Made by a program: the position numbers and the translations under genes. DNA of 64,000 nucleotides from Acidobacteriota bacterium (GTDB taxonomy: Bacteria > Acidobacteriota > Thermoanaerobaculia > UBA5066), in the NCBI GenBank assembly GCA_016716715.1, contig JADJVE010000003.1, positions 434,001 through 498,000 of the forward strand. Reading direction: 5' to 3'. Under the pieces are notes generated by a model, which was given only the letters and a program-made list of their open reading frames with translations, was not told the DNA's origin and ran no database searches. Each line of letters opens with the position of its first letter. Position 1 is the first letter of the stretch. Of this stretch, positions 8,821-16,568 are shown piece after piece.

Positions 8821-10047
8821 ATGAAAGTGTTTCTGAGGGGTGCGACGGTTGCGGCCGTGGTTCTCGCTCTCGGCGCAGGGGGCGCCGCGTGGGCCCAGAC
8901 GGTTTCGGACCCCCCGGCCGGGCCACGGTTGCAGATCTACGGTTTCGTCCAGCTCGACATGATCGCGGACTTCAACGCCGTGAACCCCGACTGGGCTGAC
9001 ACGCTGCGGCCCACCAGGCTGCCCTCCTACAAGGACGAGTTCGGGCCCGGCGGGCACTTTTACGCCGACGTCAAGCAGACCCGGTTCGGCGTGAAGGGGT
9101 GGCTGCCGACGGGTTTCGGCGAGCTGAAGACCTGCTTCGAGTTCGATCTCTTCGGCGTGGGCGGGGACGCGGGTCAGACGACCATGCGCGTGAGGCAGGC
9201 CTGGGCCGAGCTGGGGCCCTTCCTCGTCGGGCAGACGCAGAGCGTCTTCATGGACCTCGACGTCTTCCCGAACACCCTCGACTACTGGGGGCCGAACGGA
9301 ATGGTCTTCTACCGGAACATCCAGCTCCGCTGGATGCCGGTGCAGGGGGACACGCGCGTCTGGATCGCACTGGAGCAGCCGGGCGCGAGCGGCGACGGCG
9401 GCGTGTACTCGGACCGCGTCGAGCTTCAGAACATCCAGGCACGGTTTTCCCTTCCGGACCTGACCGCCCAGTTTCGGAGCTCGGGGAAATGGGGCCATGT
9501 CCAGCTCGCCGGCGTTCTCCGCCAGATCAAGTGGGATGACACGCTCGTGGACCAGTACGACCTCTCCGGGAGCGCCACGGGCTGGGGCCTCAACCTGTCG
9601 ACGAACCTGAAGGCCGGCGCGAACGACGTGATCCGCGCCTCGGTCATCTACGGCGAAGGCGTCGAGAACTACATGAACGACGCCCCGCTCGACGTCGGCG
9701 TCCAGACCAACCCCGGCGACAAGACGAAGCCCATCAAGGGCAAGGCGCTCCCGGTCCTCGGGATCGTCGCGTTCCTCGACCACAACTGGAGCGACAAGTT
9801 CTCGACGGCGATCGGCTACTCGCGCGTCGACATCAGCAACTCCGACGGGCAGCTTCCGAGCGACTTCAAGACCGGGCAGTACGCCGCCGTGAACCTCCTT
9901 TGGACGCCCGTGAAGAACGTCATGACGGGAGCCGAATTCCTCTGGGGCAACCGGAAGAACAACTCGGACGGCTTCTCGTCCGACGACTACCGTATCCAGG
10001 TCTCATTCAAGGCCAACTTCGACACCATGCTGGGAGGCAAGAAGTAA
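8821..10047 (+). CDS. DcaP-like trimeric outer-membrane porin
   Basis: 408 residues. The ATG at 8821 is six bases after AGGAGG (8809-8814). The signal peptide ends at about AWAQ. The mature N-terminus RLQIYGFVQLDMIADFN and the HFYADVKQTRFGVKG block match the DcaP family, which forms trimeric pores for negatively charged dicarboxylates or small amides in Acinetobacter. The later LPVLGIVAFLDHNWSDKFSTAIGYSRVD and C-terminal strand (YRIQVSFKANFDTML) complete the barrel. The N-terminal coiled coil of Acinetobacter DcaP is not evident. The stop abuts the glutaminase ATG with no gap, so uptake of an amide substrate with periplasmic hydrolysis is plausible inference. Confidence 0.75.
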   Translation: MKVFLRGATVAAVVLALGAGGAAWAQTVSDPPAGPRLQIYGFVQLDMIADFNAVNPDWADTLRPTRLPSYKDEFGPGGHFYADVKQTRFGVKGWLPTGFGELKTCFEFDLFGVGGDAGQTTMRVRQAWAELGPFLVGQTQSVFMDLDVFPNTLDYWGPNGMVFYRNIQLRWMPVQGDTRVWIALEQPGASGDGGVYSDRVELQNIQARFSLPDLTAQFRSSGKWGHVQLAGVLRQIKWDDTLVDQYDLSGSATGWGLNLSTNLKAGANDVIRASVIYGEGVENYMNDAPLDVGVQTNPGDKTKPIKGKALPVLGIVAFLDHNWSDKFSTAIGYSRVDISNSDGQLPSDFKTGQYAAVNLLWTPVKNVMTGAEFLWGNRKNNSDGFSSDDYRIQVSFKANFDTMLGGKK

Positions 10048-11076
10048 ATGAACGTCACGAAGCGAATCCTCGCCGCCGCCGCGGCCCTCGCGCTCGTCGT
10101 GGGGCTCGCGCCCTCGGTGTCCGCGCAGACGCCGGACGACATCCAGAAGGCCATCAACGCGGCCTATGAAAAATACAAGGGCCTCCAGGAAGGCAAGAAC
10201 GCCGACTACATCCCGGCGCTCGCGAAGGTCGACTCGAAGATCTACGGCATTGCCCTCGTGACGGCCGACGGCAAGATCTACACGGCCGGCGACGTCAAGT
10301 CCGAGGTCTCGATCCAGTCGATCTCGAAGGTCTTCACGATGGCGAAGGTCGCCGAGGAGTCGGGGTTCGAAGCGATCGTCAAGACGATCGGCGTGGATGC
10401 CACCGGCATGCGGTTCAACTCGATCGTCTCGATCGAGTTTGCCAAGAAGGCCCTCGGCGGTCCGGAAATCAATCCGCTCGTGAACCCGGGCGCGATCACG
10501 GCGACGAGCATGCTGAAGGGCAAGGACCGCGCCGAGATCTGGAACGGCCTCCTCGCGACGTACTCCGACTTCGCCGGTCGCCCTCTCACGGTGAACCAGG
10601 ACGTCTTCAAGTCCGAGTCCGACACGAACCAGCGCAACCAGGCGATCGGCTACCTGATGTACGCCTACGAGTACATCAAGAAGGAGCCCCTGCGCGCGAC
10701 GGACATCTACACGGAGCAGTGCTCCGTGAACGTGAACGCGAAGGACCTCGCCGCGATGGCCGCCACGCTCGCCAACGGCGGGAAGAACCCGCTCACGAAA
10801 AAGCAGGTCATGAAGACCGAGAACGTCCCGGGGACCCTGGCCGTCATGGCGACGGCGGGCCTCTACGACGACTCGGGCAAGTGGTTCTACCGCACGGGCC
10901 TTCCCGGCAAGAGCGGCGTGGGCGGCGGCCTCATCGCCGTCGCGCCGGGCAAGTTCGGGATCGCCGTGATCTCGCCGCCCCTCGACGACGCCGGCAACAG
11001 CGTCCGAGGCCAGAAGGCGATCGCGGACATCTCGAACGCGCTCAAAGCCAATCCGCTCGCGTCGACTCCTCGTTAG
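10048..11076 (+). CDS. glsA: Exported glutaminase A (serine-dependent beta-lactamase-like fold)
   Basis: 342 residues. The body matches glutaminases of the GlsA family: ADYIPALAKVDSKIYGIALV, SIQSISKVFTMAKV (the SxxK Ser-Lys pair), a GPEINPLVNPGAI block, YCMxxxEQCSVNVNAKDLA (seen here as YTEQCSVNVNAKDLAAMAATLANGG) and the GKSGVGGGLIAV glycine loop. The reaction is L-glutamine + water to glutamate + ammonia. Ordinary GlsA is cytoplasmic, but this one begins with a signal peptide (about residues 1-27, cleavage after SVSAQ), so it should act in the periplasm. It starts immediately after the DcaP-like porin stop. Confidence 0.9.
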   Translation: MNVTKRILAAAAALALVVGLAPSVSAQTPDDIQKAINAAYEKYKGLQEGKNADYIPALAKVDSKIYGIALVTADGKIYTAGDVKSEVSIQSISKVFTMAKVAEESGFEAIVKTIGVDATGMRFNSIVSIEFAKKALGGPEINPLVNPGAITATSMLKGKDRAEIWNGLLATYSDFAGRPLTVNQDVFKSESDTNQRNQAIGYLMYAYEYIKKEPLRATDIYTEQCSVNVNAKDLAAMAATLANGGKNPLTKKQVMKTENVPGTLAVMATAGLYDDSGKWFYRTGLPGKSGVGGGLIAVAPGKFGIAVISPPLDDAGNSVRGQKAIADISNALKANPLASTPR

Positions 11077-11093
11077 GTAGGATAAGGACGTCC

Positions 11094-11115
11094 GGGGCCG
11101 GCTCCCGCCGGCCCC
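11094..11115 (+). terminator. Hairpin terminator after glsA
   Basis: A perfect 8-bp stem GGGGCCGG/CCGGCCCC with loop CTCCCG lies 17 bp after the glsA stop. There is no strong T run, but the stem is very stable and the next gene has its own ribosome binding site. Confidence 0.6.
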
Positions 11116-11152
11116 GATTCACGTCCCTGAATGAGAGATGGAGGAGTCCTTT

Positions 11153-11797
11153 TTGAAGAAGCACTGGTTCAGCCTCGTCTCGCTCGCGCTCGTCCTTGCC
11201 GCCTGCGCGTTCCGCGCCGACGCCCAGCAGGGCCGGTTCGAGCTCACGCCGATGATCGGCTACCGCCTGAACTCCGACATCAACGAAACCGACGTCGCGA
11301 GGTACTCGCAGCTCCAGTTCGCGGACGCCGCCACGTTCGGCATCGCGGCGAGCTGGAACACGAGCCCCTTCACGTCCGTCGAGATCGAGTACACGTACTC
11401 CGGGTACGACGCGACGGCCGTGCCGCGCTCGGCCGCGACCTCCCAACGGACGGTCAACGTCGGGCAGCACAACGTTCTCTTCAACGGCCTCTACCTCTTC
11501 GACACGGGGAACCCCCGGTTCCAGCCCTTCGTCCTGGGCGGCGTCGGGGCGGCGATCCTCGCGCCGGACGGCAGCCTCGACTCGATCACGAACTTCGCGT
11601 TCACGCTCGGCGGCGGCGTCAAGTACTACGCGAGCGACCGCGTCGGAATCCGCGGCGACATCCGCTGGATGCCGCAGTACCTGTACTCCACCGACGGCGG
11701 CACGTGGTGCGACCCCTTCTACGGGTGCACCTACTACCCGAACGACCACATCATTTCCCAGTGGGACTTCAAGCTCGGAGTCATCGTCCGGTTCTGA
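11153..11797 (+). CDS. Outer-membrane beta-barrel (OmpA/OmpW-size) protein
   Basis: About 214 residues. The TTG at 11153 is preferred because GAGGAG lies about eight bases upstream and the product then begins with a clean signal peptide (MKKHWFSLVSLALVLAACAF, then RADAQQ). The alternative ATG at 11138 adds MEESF. The mature part has FELTPMIGYRLNSDI, a FVLGGVGAA segment and a final LGVIVRF strand, as in 8-stranded OMP_b-brl proteins. A Cys pair in TWCDPFYGCTYY may form an extracellular-loop disulfide. The function is unknown. Confidence 0.7.
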   Translation: MKKHWFSLVSLALVLAACAFRADAQQGRFELTPMIGYRLNSDINETDVARYSQLQFADAATFGIAASWNTSPFTSVEIEYTYSGYDATAVPRSAATSQRTVNVGQHNVLFNGLYLFDTGNPRFQPFVLGGVGAAILAPDGSLDSITNFAFTLGGGVKYYASDRVGIRGDIRWMPQYLYSTDGGTWCDPFYGCTYYPNDHIISQWDFKLGVIVRF

Positions 11798-11843
11798 TGC
11801 AACCTCTCGTGCGGCTCTGTGACACTCTCGTCGCAGCCGCCTG

Positions 11844-14800
11844 ATGAAATCCCTCCTTCGACGCCACCCGGTCGCCGCGGTCGCCGCCGCCCTCGTCGTC
11901 GCCGTGACCGGCGTGGCGCTCGCGCCGCGGTGGATCAACGCGGGGGCCGTGCGCGCGCGGATCGAGAGCGCCGCTTCCTCGGCCCTCGGCGGCGCCGTGA
12001 CGTACGAGCGGATCGACCTCGCGTGGTTCCCGCGCACGGAGGCCGTCCTTCGGGCGGCGACCGTGTCGGTTCCGGGGGCGGCCCACGGCAGGGTCCGGAC
12101 CGTGCGGGTCGCGTTCGCGTTCCTGCCGCTCCTCCGCGGGCGGTTCGTCCCGTCGCGGATCGTCGTGGAGGGGGCGGACGTCTTTCTGTCGCGTCCGGAC
12201 GGCCGGGGCCTCTGGGTCGAAGGCATTCGTGCGGACGCGTCCCCGAAATCCTTCGAAGGGAAGACCGAAGTCGTCCTCTCGCGGTTTTCGGCGGAGTCGC
12301 CGAGGCTGGCGCTCGAGGGTGCCTATCAGTGGGACCCGGCGGCGCCTCGCGCGGAGGTTTCCGCAAAGGGCCGCATCGACGGCGGTGCCGTGCGCTCGCA
12401 GCTCCTCGCGTTCGCGGGCGACGACCGGACGATCGCGCAGATCTTCGAGATCTTTCGCAGCGGGAACCTCGAGACCTTCACGTTCGAGTCGGCCGCCCCT
12501 TCGCCTTCGGACCTCTTCGTACTCGAGCGGATGAAGATCCGGGCGAAGGCTGAGGACGCGAGAATCCTGGTCGAGGGCCCCGGCCTCGACCTCAGGGACG
12601 TCTCCGCCGACGTCGCGCTCGAAGGGGGCGTCCTCACCGCCGAACGCGCCTCCGCGCGCCTCGGGCGGTCGAAGGCCTTCGATGGGAGGGTCCTCGTCGG
12701 CCTGGCGCCCGGGGACGGCCGCCTGCGGGTCGAAGCGCAGGTGAAGGCCGATCTCGCTGAGGTGCCGGCCATTCTCGGGCGCGCGATCCCCGACAGGTCC
12801 TTCCGCGAAGAGCTCGCGCTCGTGGAGGGGTTCGAGGGGCGGGCGACGGGCCGCATCGCCATCGGAGAGTGCGCGGGCGACCTGAACACGGCCGTCTCCA
12901 TCTCTGATCTGCGTCTTTCGGCTTACTACCGGCGGCTCCCGTGGCCGATCCAGGTGGACCGCGGGGAGTTCACGTTCGATGGGAAGCGCGTGGGCGTGAG
13001 CCGGATGTCCGGCAGCCTCGGCCGCTCGACGTTCTCCGGCCTCGCGGCGCGCGTGAGGCTGGGGAAAGGAACCGTTCTCGAATCGGGCTCCGGCTCGGTC
13101 GTGGTTTCGCTCGAAGATTTCTTCGAAGGTGTTCGGACCAGGCCCGGGGCGGAGGCGCTCGCGAGGAACGTCCGGCGCGTCTCGGGCTCTGTTTCCGTCG
13201 ACGTCCAGCGGCTTGCGGGGCCGCTCGCTCGTCTGGGCGAGGCGTCACTCTCTGCCTCTGGCACCTTCAAAGAAATTCTCTTCGACTCTTCCTCTTCTCC
13301 TTCTCTTCCGCCAGTCTCGATCCCTTCGGGCCGCTTTGCCGCCGACAACGACGCTGTCCGCGTGTCTGACGCCGCCGTTCGGACGTTGGACGCGTCCCTC
13401 CTCGCCTCAGGCGCGTGGAGCGGCTGGCGCGGGGGCGCGTCGACGATCGACGCCACCGCGGACGGCGAGCTCGGGCCCGAGGCGATCCGGTGGGGATGGG
13501 ACCGTGCGTCGCTCCCGGCGGAGTTCCGGCCGGCGGCGCCGATCGCGCTGCACGGCGCGCGCGTCGACGCAAGCGGGGGTGCGTTCTCAGTGGGCGGAGA
13601 CTTCGTCGTCGCGAGCGGGCCTCGCCTGACGCTCGACCTCGCGGGCGACGGGAAGAAGATAGACGTCCGCAACCTCACGGTGGCCGACGGCGACTCCACC
13701 GCCTCCATGGCTCTCCTTCGCCCGGACGCGGCGTTCGACTTGCGGTTCAAGGGGCGCCTGGGCGGTTCCACGCTCGCGAAACTCTTCAGCGAGCGGAAGT
13801 GGCATGGAGGCGCGATCGATGGCGACTTCCGCGCGCTTGTGCCTGCGGGGAATCCCGGCGGTCTGACGGTGGAGGGCGCGCTCACGGCGACGAACTTCGA
13901 GGTGCCGACGCCCGCGGGGCCGGTGTCGATCGAGCGCGCCGATCTGCGCGCGGAGAAGAATCGGTTCGACCTGGCGTCGTCCTCACTGGTCCTCGGCGGG
14001 CAGCGGTTCTCGGCCGCGGGCAGCGCGACGCTCCGGGACGGAGCGATCGACCTCGACATGGACGTTTCGACCGGCGACCTCGCGTGGACGAGCGTCGAGA
14101 AGGTCCTCGCCCGGCTGGAGGAGGCGAAGAAGGCGTCACCGCAGACGGCCGCCCCCGCATCTCTGGCGGCCGGCGGGAACCTTCGCGTTTCCGTCGACTC
14201 GTTCGCGTACGGAGCGTTCGTCTGGAAGCCGGTTCTCGCCGACGTTCGGCTCGAAAGGGATTCCGTCGCCGTGGCAGTCAAGAAGGCCGAGATCTGCGGC
14301 ATCTCGACGACCGGAGAGGCGCGCTTCCTGCCCGGCGGCGCGATTGCGGTCGACGCGCGAGCGGAGGCTGCGGGCCCCGACATCAACGTCCCGCTCACCT
14401 GTTTCGGATTCGAGGACGCCCGGATGACCGGAGGTTACGAGGCGGGCGTGCAAGTCAGGGGAGAGGGCGCAGCATCCGATCTCCTGCGCGCCGTCCGGGG
14501 CCCGCTGACGTTCAAGGCCGCGAAGGGCCGTGTCGGGAAGGCCACGCTGCTGACGCGCATCCTCGGCGTCCTCAATGCGACGGACGTCTTCAAAGGAAAG
14601 TCCAGGACGCGCGCGGGCGACGCGATGCCCTACGACGCGATCACCGTCGATGGAGAGCTGGCGGACGGCCGTGTCTCGATCCGCGAAGCGGCCCTGAAAT
14701 CACCGGCGATCACGATGGCGGCGACCGGATCGATCGGAGTCCTGGATCAATCCCTGGACCTGGCCGTCCTTTCGCACCCCCTGTCGACGATCGACAAGAT

Positions 14801-15044
14801 CGTTCAGGCCGTTCCCGTCGTCCGCCACATCCTCGGGCGCAACTTCCTTGCCGTGGCGGTGGGCGTGACCGGGACGATCGGCGACCCGAAGGTCACCATC
14901 ACGCCCGGGAGGGGACGTCGGGAAGGGGCTCGTCGGCATCCTCGAGCGGACCGTGACGCTGCCCGTCACGGTCTTCGATCCGCCCGCTGCAAATCCAATC
15001 CCTTGATGTGCTTGCATCAGGAAGCGGCCCCGTTGAGGGCGTAG
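11844..15044 (+). CDS. AsmA-family protein, C-terminus apparently frameshifted
   Basis: The long (about 1060-residue) protein starts with an inner-membrane anchor (HPVAAVAAALVVAVTGVALAP) and an AsmA domain (RIESAASSALGGAVTYERIDLAWFP). It continues with many repeated beta-strands and ends with an AsmA_2-like block (LTFKAAKGRVGKATLLTRILGVLN, IDKIVQAVPVVRHILGRNFLAVAVGVTGTIGDP). AsmA/TamB-like proteins bridge the periplasm and are thought to move lipid to the outer membrane. At 14906-14914 (GGGAGGGG) one extra G seems to shift the frame. The next frame continues as the expected ending DVGKGLVGILERTVTLPV and stops at 15006. The current stop at 15044 gives an Arg-rich tail unlike the family. Confidence 0.85.
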   Translation: MKSLLRRHPVAAVAAALVVAVTGVALAPRWINAGAVRARIESAASSALGGAVTYERIDLAWFPRTEAVLRAATVSVPGAAHGRVRTVRVAFAFLPLLRGRFVPSRIVVEGADVFLSRPDGRGLWVEGIRADASPKSFEGKTEVVLSRFSAESPRLALEGAYQWDPAAPRAEVSAKGRIDGGAVRSQLLAFAGDDRTIAQIFEIFRSGNLETFTFESAAPSPSDLFVLERMKIRAKAEDARILVEGPGLDLRDVSADVALEGGVLTAERASARLGRSKAFDGRVLVGLAPGDGRLRVEAQVKADLAEVPAILGRAIPDRSFREELALVEGFEGRATGRIAIGECAGDLNTAVSISDLRLSAYYRRLPWPIQVDRGEFTFDGKRVGVSRMSGSLGRSTFSGLAARVRLGKGTVLESGSGSVVVSLEDFFEGVRTRPGAEALARNVRRVSGSVSVDVQRLAGPLARLGEASLSASGTFKEILFDSSSSPSLPPVSIPSGRFAADNDAVRVSDAAVRTLDASLLASGAWSGWRGGASTIDATADGELGPEAIRWGWDRASLPAEFRPAAPIALHGARVDASGGAFSVGGDFVVASGPRLTLDLAGDGKKIDVRNLTVADGDSTASMALLRPDAAFDLRFKGRLGGSTLAKLFSERKWHGGAIDGDFRALVPAGNPGGLTVEGALTATNFEVPTPAGPVSIERADLRAEKNRFDLASSSLVLGGQRFSAAGSATLRDGAIDLDMDVSTGDLAWTSVEKVLARLEEAKKASPQTAAPASLAAGGNLRVSVDSFAYGAFVWKPVLADVRLERDSVAVAVKKAEICGISTTGEARFLPGGAIAVDARAEAAGPDINVPLTCFGFEDARMTGGYEAGVQVRGEGAASDLLRAVRGPLTFKAAKGRVGKATLLTRILGVLNATDVFKGKSRTRAGDAMPYDAITVDGELADGRVSIREAALKSPAITMAATGSIGVLDQSLDLAVLSHPLSTIDKIVQAVPVVRHILGRNFLAVAVGVTGTIGDPKVTITPGRGRREGARRHPRADRDAARHGLRSARCKSNPLMCLHQEAAPLRA
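15004..15019. promoter_or_regulatory. Palindromic site A, TGATG-N6-CATCA
   Basis: A perfect 5+5 dyad with a six-base spacer (TGTGCTTG interior) lies 54 bp upstream of the alpha-carbonic anhydrase ATG, over the corrected asmA stop. It matches three other sites in the window (18005, 48213, 60733). It looks like an operator for a dimeric regulator; the factor is unknown. Confidence 0.5.
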
Positions 15045-15072
15045 GATCAAGGTGAACGCCCAAGGAGGGTGG

Positions 15073-15906
15073 ATGAGGTTTCGTTTCGCGCAGGGAGCTA
15101 TCCCGGTTCTCGCCTCGGCCATGTTCCTGGCCGGTTGCAGCACGACGGCGCCGACTACGTCCGTCACGCCGGCTCCGGCGCCGGTCGTCCGCGAGAAGCA
15201 CTGGGGCTACGTGTCGAATGCCGAGACGGCCGGGCCTGCCGAGTGGGGAAGCCTGCCGGGCGACGCCGCGTGCGCGGCGGGCAAGCGGCAGTCGCCCGTC
15301 GATCTCGCGACGCGGATGCCGTTCCCGGTCGAGGCGAAGGACCTCCCGAACCTCGTCTTCAAGTACGGGACGACGAAGCTCCACCTCGTGAACAACGGCC
15401 AAACCGTGCGGGCCGACGTGGACAAGGGCAGCACGGTCGAAATCGACGGCGGCGTATGGACGCTCCTGCAGTTCCACTTCCACGCGCCGTCGGAGCACAG
15501 CCTCGACGGCCTCCACTACCCGATGGAGATGCACCTCGTCCACGCGGGACCGGACGGCAAGCCCGGCCTCGTCGTCGGCGTCTTTCTCGTGCAGGGCGGC
15601 GATACCCCGGCGCTCGCCCCGGTCTTCGCGAGCCTCCCGAGGGAAAAGGGAGCGAAGAGAGACGACGCCGCCGTGACGGTCGATCTGGACAAACTCCTGC
15701 CGGCTTCGAGGACGTACCTCGCATACGAGGGCTCGCTCACGACGCCGCCGTGCACGGAAGGCATCCGTTGGTACGTGCTCCAGAGCCCGATGGGCATCAC
15801 GGGCGAGCAGCTGGGCGCCTTCGTTTCGCTCCCCCACATGACGCCGACCAACCGGCCCGTGCAGCCCCTCTCGGGCCGCAAGGTCCTTCTCGACACGACT
15901 CCCTGA
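15073..15906 (+). CDS. Lipoprotein alpha-carbonic anhydrase
   Basis: 277 residues. The ATG at 15073 follows AGGAGGG (15063-15069). The signal peptide ends in a lipobox (LAGC), so the enzyme should be lipid-anchored in the periplasm or outer membrane. WGYVSNAETAGPAEWGSL, GKRQSPVDL, QFHFHAPSEHSLDG (two zinc His plus downstream His), MEMHLVH (third zinc His) and SLTTPPCTEGIRWYV are hallmark alpha-CA motifs. It interconverts carbon dioxide and bicarbonate, and probably helps bicarbonate supply or periplasmic pH control. A DUF4136 gene follows after 16 bp, probably as one operon. The palindrome at 15004 lies in its promoter region. Confidence 0.92.
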   Translation: MRFRFAQGAIPVLASAMFLAGCSTTAPTTSVTPAPAPVVREKHWGYVSNAETAGPAEWGSLPGDAACAAGKRQSPVDLATRMPFPVEAKDLPNLVFKYGTTKLHLVNNGQTVRADVDKGSTVEIDGGVWTLLQFHFHAPSEHSLDGLHYPMEMHLVHAGPDGKPGLVVGVFLVQGGDTPALAPVFASLPREKGAKRDDAAVTVDLDKLLPASRTYLAYEGSLTTPPCTEGIRWYVLQSPMGITGEQLGAFVSLPHMTPTNRPVQPLSGRKVLLDTTP

Positions 15907-15922
15907 TTTGGAGGCAAATGCC

Positions 15923-16477
15923 ATGAGGATGCCGCTCGGCGCGCTCGTACTCGCCGCAGCGGCGGCGGCCCAGGTGGCCGGCGCCGCCTCTTCCATCACC
16001 GTCGACTCGAAGGCCGACCCGGGCGCGGACTTCTCCCGCTACAAGACCTATTCGTGGACCGAAATGAAGGAAATCCGCAGCGAGGCCGTCAAGAAACGGA
16101 TCATGTCCGCGGTCGACGCGCAGCTCAAGCGCAAGGGCTTCGCGCGCAAGGACGACGGCGCCGCCGACCTCAGGGTGGTGGTGCACCCCAGCCTTTCGAA
16201 GGAATACCCGGCCCATTCGTACGACCCCGGGTGGGAATACGGGTGGGGAACCTGGGCCCCCCCGTTCGGGGACATCGGCACCGGCTCGAGCCTGGGAGAG
16301 TCCATCCCGATCGGCACGGTAATGGTCGACCTCGTCGACGCCTCGACGAAGAAGCTGGTCTGGCGCGGCGCCGCGCGGAGTCCGCTCGACTCCGAGGCCT
16401 CGGCCGAGCAGAAGCAGGAGCTGGTCGACGAGGCGATGCAGAAGCTGTTCAAGAAGTTCCCGCCGAAGAAGAAATAG
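15923..16477 (+). CDS. DUF4136 secreted protein
   Basis: 184 residues. The ATG at 15923 follows TTTGGAGGC at good spacing. A short signal peptide (LGALVLAAAAAAQVAGAASS) is followed by ITVDSKADPGADFSRYKTYSW, the standard DUF4136 opening, then IMSAVDAQLKRKGFARK, VDLVDASTKKLVWRG and a Lys-rich C-terminus (FKKFPPKKK). DUF4136 proteins are envelope proteins of unknown role. A lipobox is not seen here, unlike the paralogue at 59136. It is downstream of the alpha-carbonic anhydrase in the same direction. Confidence 0.8.
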   Translation: MRMPLGALVLAAAAAAQVAGAASSITVDSKADPGADFSRYKTYSWTEMKEIRSEAVKKRIMSAVDAQLKRKGFARKDDGAADLRVVVHPSLSKEYPAHSYDPGWEYGWGTWAPPFGDIGTGSSLGESIPIGTVMVDLVDASTKKLVWRGAARSPLDSEASAEQKQELVDEAMQKLFKKFPPKKK

Positions 16478-16519
16478 CGGGCTGTAATAGAATCGAGAAC
16501 GAGGCGCCTTGCCTCCAGC

Positions 16520-16535
16520 CGCGGGCTTCCCCGCG
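16520..16535. terminator. Hairpin between DUF4136 and ompA-like genes
   Basis: The perfect stem CGCGGG-CTTC-CCCGCG lies in the 91-bp gap, 34 bp before the OmpA ATG. It may end the carbonic-anhydrase transcript or be a leader hairpin for the next gene. A TAGAAT (about 16489) upstream could be a -10 box for the next gene. Confidence 0.35.
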
Positions 16536-16568
16536 AGAATCAACCGTCAGGACAACCAGGAGAAAACC

